NCBI RefSeq assembly: GCF_029525575.1 | Contig: NZ_JAPDIA010000008.1 | Location: 372,001 to 436,000 of the forward strand | DNA from: Cohnella rhizosphaerae | GTDB taxonomy: Bacteria; Bacillota; Bacilli; Paenibacillales; Paenibacillaceae | DNA: 64,000 nt | Direction: 5' to 3' | Shown: piece after piece, positions 1 to 10,430 of the stretch | How the letters are laid out: every line of letters starts with the position of its first letter | Position numbering within the stretch: the first letter of the stretch is position 1 | Position numbers and translations under genes: made by a program | The notes under the pieces: model-generated | Database searches by the model: none | Told to the model about the DNA's origin: nothing | Seen by the model: only the letters and a program-made list of their open reading frames with translations

Positions 1-2199
1 GAAGTTGCCGAGGGCAATTTGGCCGTTCCCGTTCGATTGCTGCGCTTTGTTGCCTTTGACTTTGTTGTTGACGATTTTGGTTCCGTAATTGCTCATGGTC
101 GTGATGCCGTTGCCTTTATTATCGTGCGAATAGTTGTATTGCACGGTGATGTTGTCGCAATACCAATCGATGTTAAGGCCAGCTCCGTCAAATCCGGAAT
201 CGGCGTCCTTCATGTTATAAATTTCATTGAATTTGATGACCGAATCCCGAGAGGCGATAAACCATAATCCTCCCGGTCCCCAAGTATCCGTGCCGAGTCC
301 TCCGTCGTGTACGACGTTCCGTTCGATGACCGAGTTGTGCGCATTCTGCACGACGATACCTTGGCTGGCCGTGTTGTACACTTCGTTTCCGGAAACTTTG
401 ACATTGCCGTACATCAGCTGCGAACGCAATTCTTCGTTCTTCTCCGTATCCCAGCCTGTCGTCGTTATCGCGTACCAGCCAATATCGTGAACCGTGTTAT
501 TGGAGATCGTCAGGTCTCTTGCTACTTCCTTGTTGTCCGTCCCCGGAACAGAGGCCGAGATGACGATGCCGTTCGTGTTGCTGTCATAGGTCGAGCTGTA
601 CACATCATTCCCGTCGATAAGTACGTTCCCGTGACCGTTCGAGTTATCGTAATAGAGTTGAATGCCCGCCGTGATATTGCTCCACGATTGGGTCGAGGAG
701 GGAATAATCTGCAAGGCCAATCCTTGAATTACCCAGTTGCTTAGGTTGCGTCCTGACAGGACGCTTCCTCCATGAGGGGCATTCCAGGCGATGACGGGTT
801 TATCTCCCGTGCCATAAGCGCTAACCCTAATCGGATATTCGGCCGTGCCCGAGCCTTGCAGGATCAGAGGTTCGTTCCAACGATCTCCCGACTTTAACAG
901 GAGATTGTCTCCGGCATGGAACTCGGCTTCGTTTGCCTTCTCCAGTGTCCTCCAGGCAGTCGCTTCGCTTAATCCATCGTTGTTGTCGTCGCCCATGCTG
1001 GAGCTGACGTAGAACGTCGTATTGCCGTCGGAGATGACCGGAACGGACACTTGCTCAACGATCACATTGTCGTAGCTTGCCGTTGCGTTCAAGAGCATTA
1101 AAGCGATTTTACCGGTGGTATAGGTCGAATCCGCCACGGAAAGATATTTATTTCCATCGATGTAAAGGTCAAGATATTTGCCGGCCGCGACGCCTTTCCA
1201 AACATAGAACCGCCCCGTTTGCATGGAGAAGGGAGCTTCCGCGACAATCGTCTCTTCTCCGTTTATCCGCTTCAAGATCTGCAGCTTGCCGCCGTCGCTG
1301 TCGGATAAATAGCGCATGTCGTATCCGTCGCCGGAATCTTGTTGCCGCAGGCGGATGCCCGCCGAACCGTCAGAGTTGAGCGACGAGAGCGCGAGGCGCG
1401 TCTGAACGGAATAGTTGGACCAAGAGAGTTCTCCCGAGACGGCTTCGCCGCCGTTGTCGTCGGATTGAACGAATACATGGTTGGCCGTCGTATTCAACAC
1501 CGATACGTTATCGTATTCCACCGAGGTCGCCCATGTGGCGAGTCCGATTTTTCCCGATAGGTATGGATCAGCGTTGTCCGCGGTCGAGAGAACAAGCTCT
1601 CCGTCGCGGTATATCTTGAATTGATTGCCGATCGCCTCGACTTTAATCCGAACGGTTGCCGACGTCTGAAGCGACGGGCCGTCGTAGGCTGATATCCAGT
1701 CTTGATCGCTTCCGTTCTGCTTCATGAGTCTGATGTAGGTCTCGCTCATGTACAAATAGTAGAAATGCAGGCTGTCTTGATAGCGGAAATCCATCATCGC
1801 CCCGGCGCCGTTTACGAGCTTGACGTCCGCCTCGTAAACGTAATTCGTCCATGAAGCGTCCCCCGCGATCAACTCGGAGGCGCCTCCGGCGCTTTGCCCG
1901 TACGAGGTAGACGTGCCGTTCTGAACCGCAGACCAGGAGCCGCCGTTGTTTGTCCATTTGGCAGCGTTTCCATTTTCGAAGTCGTCCGAGAACAACGGTT
2001 CGTTATTGCCTTCCTCCGTGACCCAGGTGCCGCTGCCTATCGTCCAAGCCGCAGCATTCGTGCCTTCGAAGTCATCCTGGAACATCGGTGGTCCTGCTTG
2101 CGCGGCGGCTGCCGGCTTAGCGGCCAGAGGAAGGTTCGAGAATGCCATTATCAGCGCAAGCGCCGCAATGGTGAACTGCCGATAGATCGATTTTTTCAT
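1..2199 (-). CDS. Secreted right-handed beta-helix protein with two LamG-like domains (3' end outside window)
   Basis: The frame is open for 733 codons from an ATG at 2199 to the window edge, so the C-terminus is missing. GGAGG lies about 8 nt upstream of the ATG. Residues 1-33 form a signal peptide ending in an Ala-rich stretch. A motif of the type DDFExxNAAxW occurs twice (about residues 40-75). It is followed by two concanavalin/DUF1080-like modules (about 60-210 and 220-370). From about residue 375 (TFYVSSSMGDDNNDGLS) the protein becomes a pectate-lyase-like beta-helix with Asn-rich rungs such as NNTVHDIGWYAITTTG. By family this is an extracellular polysaccharide lyase or glycosidase; no catalytic residues can be assigned. 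It diverges from a sugar ABC transporter, which suggests that it makes the oligosaccharides the transporter imports. Confidence 0.85.
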   Translation of the reverse strand, partial: MKKSIYRQFTIAALALIMAFSNLPLAAKPAAAAQAGPPMFQDDFEGTNAAAWTIGSGTWVTEEGNNEPLFSDDFENGNAAKWTNNGGSWSAVQNGTSTSYGQSAGGASELIAGDASWTNYVYEADVKLVNGAGAMMDFRYQDSLHFYYLYMSETYIRLMKQNGSDQDWISAYDGPSLQTSATVRIKVEAIGNQFKIYRDGELVLSTADNADPYLSGKIGLATWATSVEYDNVSVLNTTANHVFVQSDDNGGEAVSGELSWSNYSVQTRLALSSLNSDGSAGIRLRQQDSGDGYDMRYLSDSDGGKLQILKRINGEETIVAEAPFSMQTGRFYVWKGVAAGKYLDLYIDGNKYLSVADSTYTTGKIALMLLNATASYDNVIVEQVSVPVISDGNTTFYVSSSMGDDNNDGLSEATAWRTLEKANEAEFHAGDNLLLKSGDRWNEPLILQGSGTAEYPIRVSAYGTGDKPVIAWNAPHGGSVLSGRNLSNWVIQGLALQIIPSSTQSWSNITAGIQLYYDNSNGHGNVLIDGNDVYSSTYDSNTNGIVISASVPGTDNKEVARDLTISNNTVHDIGWYAITTTGWDTEKNEELRSQLMYGNVKVSGNEVYNTASQGIVVQNAHNSVIERNVVHDGGLGTDTWGPGGLWFIASRDSVIKFNEIYNMKDADSGFDGAGLNIDWYCDNITVQYNYSHDNKGNGITTMSNYGTKIVNNKVKGNKAQQSNGNGQIALGNF

Positions 2200-2499
2200 T
2201 TAAATGGTCCTCCATTCTTAGATATCGATATTAATCTAGCATTGGAGGCTGGAACTTTGACATGTATTAAGAAGGCGAAACGCCATGTGGTTTTCGATGA
2301 ACCGATGAATCGATGAATCGATGGATACGCACCAGATAAGCAATAGTTTGTGCAAAAAAAACGAAGTTTTTATTATTTCGGCATCGAGACCGCAAACCTA
2401 TAATAAAAAACAGTCGAACGATTCGACAGGCTCTAAGCCGGGCGCTCTGAAATGCAAGCGCTTAAAAAGATCGAGGGGACAGAGGGGGGAGTGGACGGA
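2200..2499. other. Divergent intergenic region between beta-helix gene and ABC transporter
   Basis: This is 300 bp without a supportable gene. It carries the leaders of the two divergent units. It is AT-richer than its surroundings, has a TATAAT-like hexamer at 2399-2404 reading rightward without a convincing -35 box, and has a cre-like site just before the permease start (separate entry). Confidence 0.6.
2453..2466 (+). promoter_or_regulatory. Candidate CcpA-binding cre site upstream of the sugar transporter
   Basis: TGCAAGCGCTTAAA has the central palindrome AAGCGCTT of catabolite-responsive elements and differs from the Bacillus consensus WTGNAANCGNWNNCW mainly at the penultimate C. It lies between the likely promoter and the permease start, a usual place for CcpA roadblock repression. 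A ccpA gene is present at 35.6 kb. Function is inferred. Confidence 0.45.
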
Positions 2500-3422
2500 T
2501 TGAAAAACCGTTCGACGTGGAATTCGGCGGGAATGCGCCTTTTCGGGCTATCGTTGCCGCTGCTGGCGATCGTATTTTTGTTTTCTTATCTGCCGCTTTA
2601 CGGCTGGATGTATGCGTTTTACGATTTTCACGCCGGGATTCCGTTATCCGAGTCCGAATTTGTCGGCTTCAAGCATTTCGCCGAGCTGTTCGATAATCCC
2701 GTCGTGGCAAGCGAGATCCTGCGCGTGCTGCGCAACACATTTGCCCTGAGCTTGCTCGGGATCGTAACTTCTCCGCTGCCGGCGTTGTTCGCCATCTTTT
2801 TTGCTAGAGATCAAGTCAAGCAAGTTCAGAAAAGTCGTGCAGACGCTGACGACTTTGCCGAACTACATCAGCTGGATTCTCGTGTATGCGGTCGCCTGGT
2901 CGATCTTCTCCGTGGGCGACGGCTTCTTGAATCGCTTGCTGCTCAAGCTTCATCTGATCGCATCCGAGATCAACTTTCTCGCATCCTCCAACCACGTGTG
3001 GCTGACGATGCTCGGCTACTCGCTGTGGAAGGGGCTGGGCTGGGGCGCCATCATCTTCCTCGCAGCGATCGCTTCCATCGACCACGAGCAATATGAAGCG
3101 GCTACGGTAGATGGAGCGGGGCGATTTCAGAAAATGTGGCATGTCACCGTGCCTGGGATTATGCCGACCTTTTTTTGTCCTGCTGCTCTTGTCGATCGCC
3201 AACTTTGTCAACAACGGCATGGAACAATATTTCATATTTCAAAATCCGCTCAACAAGGACAAAATCGAAGTGCTCGATCTGTATGTTTACAACCAGGGCA
3301 TGGTCGGACAGAGCACCTCGTACGCGACGGTCGTCAGCATGCTGAAGTCGCTGGTAAGCATCGCGCTGCTGTTTCTGGCGAACACCCTGTCCAAGCTTCT
3401 GCGCAAGGAATCCATAATTTAA
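2500..3422 (+). CDS. LplB-type sugar ABC transporter permease (two apparent frameshifts)
   Basis: This is an inner-membrane permease of the CUT1 class, LplB/YteP branch. The N-terminus (LPLLAIVFLFSYLPLYGWMY) and the EAA-type loop (EQYEAATVDGAGRFQKMWHV) are both present. The reading frame shifts twice. One extra T in the run 2797-2802 separates LPALFAIF from LLEIKSSKFRKVVQTL, and one extra T in 3170-3176 separates GIMPTFF from VLLLLSIANF. With both removed the protein is 306 aa, normal for the family. I chose the TTG at 2500 because AGAGGGGGGAG lies about 8 nt upstream; an ATG at 2452 is in frame. It is first in an operon with the second permease and the binding protein. There is no local ATPase, as usual for MsmX-dependent systems. 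Confidence 0.85.
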
Positions 3423-3440
3423 TGACGGAGGCAAGGCCGG

Positions 3441-4341
3441 ATGGTTGAAAATCAACGAAGTTTCGGATCCGTTGCATTCAGTACAATCAACTACTTAATA
3501 TTCGCAATATTCACTCTAATCTGTATATTTCCTTTTTTACTACATTTTCATAAACACCATTAGCGACAATACGTTATCTGCTTCGGGACAAATTTTATTT
3601 TTGCCGAAAGGCATTCATTTCAACAACTACACCGAAGTGTTCGGCATTCGGGGATTATGGGACGCGGCATTGATTTCGGTCCTGCGGACCGTCATCGGCA
3701 CGGCTTTTACGGTGATCGGCACCGCATTTCTCGGCTATGCGTTCAGCCGACCGGAATATTGGCGTCGCAAATCGTGGTACCGTTTCGTCATAATTACGAT
3801 GTACTTCAACGCAGGCATCATTCCATGGTTTGTCACGATGAAGAACCTGGGGATGGTAAACAACTTTTGGGCTTATGTCCTGCCATCCATCGTTGCGCCG
3901 TTTTTTGTCGTATTGTTCAAAACGTACGTCGAGCAAATTCCGCCATCGCTGGAGGAATCGGCGCAAATCGACGGGGCAGGTTATCGAATCCGCTTTTTTC
4001 GCATTATTTTACCGTTGTCGACGCCGATCCTGGCAACGATCCTGCTGTTTACGAGCGTCAATCAGTGGAACAGCTTTATGGATACGCTGTTCCTCGTTCG
4101 CAGCTCCAAGCTGTATACGCTTCAATTTTTGCTCTATCAATATTTGAACGAGGTGAATGCGGTGGCGGCTTCGCTCAGAAGCTCCTCGCAAGGACAGCTC
4201 ATAGACCCGTCCCGCCTGCTTACCGCCACTTCGATTCGCATGACGATCTCCATCGTCGTGGTTCTGCCGATTTTGTTCGTGTACCCTTTCCTTCAGCGTT
4301 ACTTCGTGAAGGGACTTATGCTGGGCGCAGTAAAAGGATAA
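3441..4341 (+). CDS. YtcP/CarB-type sugar ABC transporter permease (one apparent frameshift)
   Basis: This is the second membrane subunit of the same importer. The start is ATG 3441, preceded by GGAGGCAAGG. The first 30 residues (LIFAIFTLICIFPF) run into a stop unless one T is removed from the run 3533-3538. Then YYIFINTISDNTLSASGQI joins the rest (PKGIHFNNYTEVFGI), giving 299 aa. Later features are the EAA loop (PPSLEESAQIDGAGYRIRFF) and a C-terminus ending KGLMLGAVKG, typical of this family. The gap from the first permease is 18 nt, so the genes are co-transcribed. The partner protein is the lipoprotein that follows. Confidence 0.87.
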
Positions 4342-4419
4342 CCGGATGCAGCGCGCGCAGACGGCGATTCTTTTTATAGCCATATATGTTATTAACCAAT
4401 CAGAAGGGGAGACAAGTCG

Positions 4420-6165
4420 ATGCGCAAAAAGATGGGGGGCCTCTCGAAAGACGGCATTGCTCGCTGTAACAATACTGGGAACGGCGCTGAGCGGCTGCAG
4501 CGGCAATTCTTCTTCCGAAAACGATGGAGCCTCGAGCCAGGCAAGCGGAGGCTCGCAAGGCGCCAAGCCGGCAGAAACCGTAACGCTGCAAGTGTTTTCC
4601 ATGCCCTCGAACACTTCGGGGATGCAGCAGGGCTGGTTCGCCGACATCCTCCGGGAAAAGGTTGGCGTCAATCTCGAGCTGCTTCCTGCCGGGGACCAGG
4701 GCGACCAAAAGCTGCAAGCGCTGATGGCCGGCGGGGAGCTGCCCGATATCGTCGTCTTCAAGACGAAGCGGCAAGTTGAGGACGCAGTGCGAGCCGGCAT
4801 GCTGGAAAATCTCGACGAGCATCTCGACAAGCTGCCGAACGTCTCCAAAAACGCGTCGGTTGCCTTGCAGTATTATCGGGATGCGGTCAGCAATGGTTCA
4901 GGAAAGGCCTATGCGCTTCCGAACAAGATCGGTCCAAGCGAAGTCGGAGCGAACATCAACTATGGCCCGGTCATTCGCTGGGATCTGTACAAAAAAGCTT
5001 GGCATGCCTCAAATCAAGGAATTGGAAGACTATCTGCCGGTTCTGAAGCAGATGCAGGACCTTGAACCTAAAAACGCCGACGGCCAAAAGGTTTACGCTT
5101 TCTCCCTGTGGCAGGACTGGGATTCCAATCAAATGATGCTCGCCTCCCAGCCTTCGAACTTTATGGGGATCGATACGGGAGATCAACTGGGCGGTGCGCT
5201 TCCGTTTATGCAGGTGGATCTTGCGACCGGCGACACGATGAGCATATTGGATAAAAACAGCCAATATATCCGTTCCTTGAAATTTTACAACCAAGCCAAT
5301 CGCATGGGCCTTGTCGACCCCGACTCGCTGACGCAGCGTTGGGATACGGCCGTCGAGAAAATGAACCAGGGCCGTGTACTGTTCTCCTTCTGGCCGTGGT
5401 TCAGCAACAACCAGAAAGAACTGGTCAACGCGGAAGTGCCCTCGGGCTTTGAATTCGTGCCGTTCGATTCCTATAAAGGAACGTGGTTCGGAGACAATCC
5501 GTTCGGAGACAGCTGGGCGTTCGCGATCAGCGCATCGACAAAGCATCTGGACGCCGCGCTCAAATACTTGGACTACATGTATTCGACGGAAGGCCTGCAA
5601 TTGATCATGAACGGTCCGAAAGGCGTCATTTGGGATATGAACGATCAAGGAGAGCCTTACGTGACGGATCAAGGCTGGGACATCATCGAGAACAACAAAG
5701 AATTGCCGGGAGGAGGCAAGCTTGCGGATGCGACGAATGCGCTGAACGCGATGGGCTTGTCCGGTGCCGTCGTCAATGCGGACACGAACGCGCCTTTAAA
5801 TTACGCCTTATGGCCGTCCACGATTCAACGCAACCCTTCCAAGCTGGATCTCGATTGGCAGCAAACGATGGGCTACAAAAACCAGACGGAAATGCTGCAG
5901 GCGAAAAAAACGTTCACGTACTCGCTGCCGGCGATGAAGCTGGTTCCGACCGTTCCGGAGGAGATTAACACGACGGCGGCGCGGATCGGCGACATCGTCA
6001 AAACGAACTCCTGGCTGGCCGTCTTTGCCAAAAACGATGCCGACTTTAATCGGGCGATCGACGAGATGACGAGCAAAGCCGAAAAGTTAGGGCTGCAAAA
6101 AAGTTTTGGATTGGGATGCAGAGGCCTGGCAACAAGCGCAATCTGTAGCCGATAAATATAAGTAG
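4420..6165 (+). CDS. LipO-type extracellular solute-binding lipoprotein (three apparent frameshifts)
   Basis: This is the substrate-binding subunit of the transporter. A basic N-terminus, a hydrophobic stretch and the lipobox LSGC predict lipid anchoring outside the membrane, followed by a Ser/Gly-rich linker. The body matches family 1 binding proteins: NLELLPAGDQGDQKLQALMA near the front and WPWFSNNQKEL and DSWAFAISASTKHLDAALKY later. Three extra bases break the frame: G in 4434-4439, A in 4991-4996 and A in 6097-6102. The last one replaces the natural tail (VLDWDAEAWQQAQSVADKYK, stop at 6163-6165) with a premature end at 6155. The corrected length is 580 aa. AAGGGGAG precedes the ATG. The substrate is unknown but probably an oligosaccharide, judging from the neighbours. 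Confidence 0.85.
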
Positions 6166-6218
6166 AGGATTCAGGGGCGGCGGCTTCGGCTCGCACGCAT
6201 CTGAACGTTCAGTAGGGT

Positions 6219-6254
6219 AAGACTGCGAACATGGCGCCCATGTTGCAGTCTTTT
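6219..6254 (+). terminator. Rho-independent terminator after the ABC operon
   Basis: The arms AAGACTGC..ACATGG and CCATGT..GCAGTCTT form a long stem followed by TTTT. It separates the transporter operon from the sensor kinase. Confidence 0.75.
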
Positions 6255-6289
6255 CCTTGCTTTTATGAAGAGGAGGTTATCGCGCGGCT

Positions 6290-8143
6290 ATGCAATTTGC
6301 AACAGGACGTTCGAGCAGGCTGCGGAGCTCCTTTCGTATGCGCTTCCATTACCGGCTTATGCTTTACAATACGCTGATTTTTCTGATCGTCGCTTATTCG
6401 CTCGCGTTGGTCGCTGCCCATTACGCCATGAAGTTCAATAAAGTGACCCAACTGCAGCAGAGTCATGACGTACTTAACGCACTTAACAATTATTACACGA
6501 GCAAAAACGACCATTTTTTATTTTTGCTGTTCCCGTTATATGAAATTCAAAATAACTACAGCGTTATGAGCAGATTGATGGAAGCGTCGTCCGAGCTCGA
6601 CTATGAGAACGATCCCTTCGTCAAACAGGAAATGGTCAGCCTGCTGGAAAGCATCGCCGTCCGCGATCCGGATATCGTATCCGTGCAATTGCGTAAAAAT
6701 CTGACCGGCGCCCAGTACGTTTACAACTCCCAGAGCAGAACCTTGTCGCTTGTCGCCGACGACCGCCCATTTTTCGCTGAACTGGGCCGCAAAAAGCTCG
6801 GCAGGTCGTTATATGGTACGAGGCCTATCGACAGCGGCAAGTCCAACTCTTCGTTCGTTCAAGTATACGGGATTGCAGGAACGCTCGGGACGGCGAATAT
6901 TCGTCAGAATGCCGGACAAATTCTAATTACCTACAACACGCAGGCGCTTCAGCGGATTTACGAGGCCTCGAACGACAAAACGCTGGGCCGGTTCATCATC
7001 GTCGCCGAGGATGGGGAATGGGTATACGATTCTGACAATCGGTACGGTCATGAGGGCCGGCTGGACTGGGAGGATTGGAAGCAGGGAGAAAATACGATAA
7101 TGATCGATGGCGAGAAATATTTTGCGCAGGTCGTTAAGTCGGTCAACAGAAATTATATCGCGGCGAACCTCGTCCCCAAAAAGCTCGTCGACCAAAAGGG
7201 CGATCGTCTGCTCTTCATCATTGTCGGGGCCGTTACCGCCATGGCGGTTCTATGCGCGATCTTGTATTTTTTGGCAGGCTCGCTGGCGTCGCGCCGCGTT
7301 CGCGAATTAGTCAGAGCGATGAAGTTCGTTGGCTCGAACAACTTGTCCTATCGCATTCCGTTAAAGGGAAAAGCGGATGAATTCGAGGATTTGGCAGAAC
7401 GGTTTAACATGATGTGCGACGAGCTGCAGGAGACGATTCATCGAGAGTACTTTAGCCAGCTCCGCAAAAAGAACGCCGAACTAAAGGCGCTGCAGGCGGG
7501 CCTGAATCCTCATTTTTTGTATAATACGCTCGAAGCGATCCGCATCAAGGCGTTCGATGACGGTAACGAACGCGTTGCCCAGATGATCGTGCTGTTGGCG
7601 GGCCTGTACCGCAGCCTCGTGCGGGATGGCACGTTTATTCAGATTAGCAGGGAGCTCAGCATCTGCGACATGTATATTCAAATATTTTCGCTGCGTTACG
7701 CCAGTCTGCTCGAATACGAAGTCGACGTAGATCCGAAGATGTTGATTTACGGCATCCCTAAAAATCTGCTGCAGCCGATTATTGAAAATTATTTTGTGCA
7801 CGGTATCCGCGAAAAGGACGAAAATAATCGATTCGTTATTCGGGGACGCATAGAAGAAGGGGACCTTCTCTTTGAGATCGAGGACAATGGAAAAGGCATG
7901 GACCCGGCGCGTCTGGAAGAAGTGCAAAGCAGTCTTGAAGCGATGTCTCCCGTAGGCCGCTCCAATTATGGCATATACAGCGCGCACGAACGCATTCAAC
8001 TCGTCTACGGAAATGCGTACGGCATCCGGCTCGAAAGCGAAGTGAACGTGCGAACGTGCGTGAGCGTGCGAATCCCGATGTTGTCGTCCGGGCAATTAAA
8101 CGCGAGCTTCACGGTCTCTGCGTCCGGTGACGGTACTCCATAG
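6290..8143 (+). CDS. YesM-type sensor histidine kinase
   Basis: This 617-aa membrane kinase is intact. TM1 spans about residues 25-45, an extracellular Cache-like sensor region covers about 46-300, and TM2 (LLFIIVGAVTAMAVLCAILY) starts near 306. A HAMP domain follows (about 330-380). The His-kinase domain carries the phospho-acceptor in NPHFLYNTLEAI (His408). The ATPase domain has an N-box (LLQPIIENYFVHGI) and a G1 box (DNGKGMD, about 531). AGGAGG lies 13 nt before the ATG, so a later start (ATG 6338) is possible. The gene follows the transporter operon in the same direction and meets the response regulator tail to tail with a 35-bp overlap. It probably senses the sugar that the transporter imports. 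Confidence 0.93.
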   Translation: MQFATGRSSRLRSSFRMRFHYRLMLYNTLIFLIVAYSLALVAAHYAMKFNKVTQLQQSHDVLNALNNYYTSKNDHFLFLLFPLYEIQNNYSVMSRLMEASSELDYENDPFVKQEMVSLLESIAVRDPDIVSVQLRKNLTGAQYVYNSQSRTLSLVADDRPFFAELGRKKLGRSLYGTRPIDSGKSNSSFVQVYGIAGTLGTANIRQNAGQILITYNTQALQRIYEASNDKTLGRFIIVAEDGEWVYDSDNRYGHEGRLDWEDWKQGENTIMIDGEKYFAQVVKSVNRNYIAANLVPKKLVDQKGDRLLFIIVGAVTAMAVLCAILYFLAGSLASRRVRELVRAMKFVGSNNLSYRIPLKGKADEFEDLAERFNMMCDELQETIHREYFSQLRKKNAELKALQAGLNPHFLYNTLEAIRIKAFDDGNERVAQMIVLLAGLYRSLVRDGTFIQISRELSICDMYIQIFSLRYASLLEYEVDVDPKMLIYGIPKNLLQPIIENYFVHGIREKDENNRFVIRGRIEEGDLLFEIEDNGKGMDPARLEEVQSSLEAMSPVGRSNYGIYSAHERIQLVYGNAYGIRLESEVNVRTCVSVRIPMLSSGQLNASFTVSASGDGTP

Positions 8144-9672
8144 GGGATACCCCGTATTCATTTTTAAATATCCGATTAAAGTAGCTTTGATTGGGAATGC
8201 CGATTCGTCGTGCGATTTCTCCGACTTTCAAATCGGTATCGACGAGCAGCGTCCGCGATTCCTGCAATCGCGTCTGGATCAAATAATCGTGAAAGTATTT
8301 GCCCGTCTCTTCTTTGAACAGTTGTCCTAAATAAGCGGGGCTCACGTTAAAAGCGGAAGCCAGCGTTTTGAGCGATAGTCCAGCATGATAATTTTGGCGG
8401 ATCTGCGTCATCGCGTGGTGAACGAGCAGATGATACGACCGATGGCGGCCGTGAATGACGGTCATCGCTTCCCCGATCGTCGCGGTCATCCAGCTTGTCA
8501 GTTTTTCCGGGTTATCCATGCGAGAAAATTCGGCCAAACGCCGGACGATCGATTCGGGCAATTCGTCGGATATCCGGCCCGATCCCATAAGCATCCGAAC
8601 GACGGACAAAACCAAAGGCAGCAGGGCTGCTTTCTTTTCGCGGAAGGAAGCGAGGCTTGTCCCGGATGTGTAAGTTTGGGCCAGACGGACGGCCGCTTGC
8701 GTATTTTCGTCCCGCAGGGCGTTTTCAAATTTTAAAACCGCCACGGAAGGTTCGTTGGACAATCGATCCTTCGGGCCGCTTAAGGATTCGGCAAAGAGGT
8801 AAACGGCGTCCGTATCGAGATAACGGTAGTTTAAATAAAACAGAGCGGCGGCGCAGCTGGCATGGACGCCCGTGTACGAGGAAACGACCGGCCCGATCGA
8901 GCAAAAAAAAAAGCGGGCGCTTGGACGGGACGGCGGCAGCCAATTGACCGACTGCGGCCGCGAGGAGATCATTGTCGCCGTCGAGCGATTGTCCGTGCAA
9001 AATGCAAACGACCTGCAGCGACGCGTTTAAAAAAAACTCGCCGCGACAAAAGGCCGACAGCTTCGACTGGCACTGCTCCAGCCACCCGGACATGAATTGA
9101 ATCCGGTCGGGCCAAGCGTCAGCGCCGGAAAATTCGAAAACGACGACCCGGTATTCGGGGTCGGTCAGCGTAATTTGCAGCATTTCCGCGCGATCGTAAA
9201 GCTCGGTTTCTTGTATGGAGCCGTCCGCCCAGCGTTCGAGAATGTTGAACCGGAATACATGGACGGCCGGGGACTGCAGACCGACAGCGGCCCGATCGTT
9301 ATCCAGATTCGCGAGCGTTTTGACCAACGTATCGAACAGCTCGTCGCCGCTGATCGGCTTGAGCAGGTAGTTATCGACGCCGAGCTGAAGCGCCGCTTTT
9401 ACATACTCGAATTCGTTGAATGCGCTAATAATAAGACATCGCAGGGCAGGATTTATTTTTTTCGCAGCCGTAATCAGTTTGAGCCCGTCCATCCTGGGCA
9501 TGCAAACATCGGCGACCATCAGGTCCACGCGGTTCGACTGCAGAATGCTAAGCGCCTCTTCGCCGCCGGTGGCCGTAAAGGCGACCGACATGTTGAATTC
9601 TTCCCAGTTGACCTGCTTGTGGAGACCATGTATGATTTGCGGCTCGTCGTCCACGATCAATACTTGATACAT
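8109..9672 (-). CDS. YesN-type response regulator with AraC output domain (one apparent frameshift)
   Basis: The receiver domain (residues 1-120) has the acidic pair DD at 8-9, phospho-acceptor Asp55 (VADVCMPRMDG) and Lys105 (LLKPISG). A variable middle region follows, then a C-terminal pair of AraC helix-turn-helix motifs (LSLKTLASAFNVSPAYLGQL; VGEIARRIGIPNQSYFNRIF). The 10-A run 8903-8912 carries one extra base. With nine, RPLFF continues directly into CSIGPVVSSYTGV and the protein is 520 aa, normal for YesN-type regulators. It faces the kinase gene instead of following it. It likely activates the transporter and beta-helix genes. Confidence 0.9.
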
Positions 9673-9861
9673 TTTTAATCCCTCGTGCTAGAAAGTTTTT
9701 TTAAACGAACCCTTTCATCTTACCTGAATCGGCAAGCGTTTCCAAGCACATAGCAAGCCCGGATGAGAAAGCTCTAATTGCCGTTTACGCATCTCCTCGC
9801 CGAGTATATATACCGTGGGCAGGCAAGTCCGGGCCCGACAAACCCAAAGGAGTGATTCTGA

Positions 9862-10074
9862 ATGGCACGCAACGACGACAACAACAAGATGAGCCGCGAG
9901 GAAGCAGGACGCATGGGTGGAGAAGCGACGGCAAGGACGCACGACAAGGAGTTCTATCAAGAGATCGGCGAAAAGGGCGGCGAAGCCCGCGGCGGCAGCA
10001 ACAATCGCAGCCAAAGCGACGACCGCGACGGCATGAGCCGGGAAGAAGCGGGCCGCAAGGGCGGACGCTCCTAA
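9862..10074 (+). CDS. KGG-repeat (GsiB-like) stress protein
   Basis: This small, highly charged hydrophilic protein of 70 aa contains two copies of the KGG motif core (MSREEAGRMGGEA and MSREEAGRKGG) plus an intermediate copy (YQEIGEKGGEARGG). It matches the general-stress KGG family (PF10685; B. subtilis GsiB is a longer member). AAAGGAG precedes the ATG by 8 nt. It has no signal peptide and is probably cytoplasmic. The family is linked to desiccation and general stress; this is inferred here. It appears to be monocistronic. Confidence 0.85.
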   Translation: MARNDDNNKMSREEAGRMGGEATARTHDKEFYQEIGEKGGEARGGSNNRSQSDDRDGMSREEAGRKGGRS

Positions 10075-10118
10075 TCGCAATTGCGAACGGATGAAAGCCA
10101 TCGTAAAATAGCGTGACC

Positions 10119-10156
10119 TTCAAAGCGCCGAATGCGACTACCGCATCCGGCGCTTC
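10119..10156 (+). terminator. Hairpin after the KGG gene
   Basis: The arms AAGCGCCG-ATGCG and CGCAT-CGGCGCTT form a strong stem with a short loop. The T-run is weak (CGCTTTG), so termination is likely but not certain. Confidence 0.5.
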
Positions 10157-10261
10157 GCTTTGACGGCGATCTGTCGTCCGTACATAGAGCAGCGAGAAGG
10201 AAATCGACAAGGCGGCGTTGAATAGTTTAGTCTGAATAATTGAATGGGGTGTAACGTTGTG

Positions 10262-10429
10262 ATGAAGCAATACGCGATCGATCTGGCCAAAAAATGGTAC
10301 AGGGAGCATGAGCGGTCGTACTTCGTCGTTCAGGAGGAAGGCTCCGAAACCTACCGGGTCGTAGATAAAGCGGAGAAGGATGAGAAACAGCTGAACCGAT
10401 ATGTCGTATTCAGCATAGAAGTGGACTAA
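10262..10429 (+). CDS. Small hypothetical protein
   Basis: The protein has 55 aa from ATG 10262; GTG 10259 or ATG 10244 would add 1 or 6 residues. It starts MKQYAIDLAKKWYREHERSY, is rich in charged and aromatic residues and has no membrane segment or signal. GGGGTG lies 8-10 nt upstream of the GTG/ATG. It is not a family I recognise. Composition and codon use resemble the neighbours, and the stop is followed directly by a terminator hairpin, which supports a real gene. Confidence 0.6.
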   Translation: MKQYAIDLAKKWYREHERSYFVVQEEGSETYRVVDKAEKDEKQLNRYVVFSIEVD

Positions 10430-10430
10430 A

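Noticed and set aside
9783-9820. Sigma-B promoter before the KGG stress gene
   Set aside because: GTTTAC and GGGCAG are present but 28 bp apart, twice the needed spacing.
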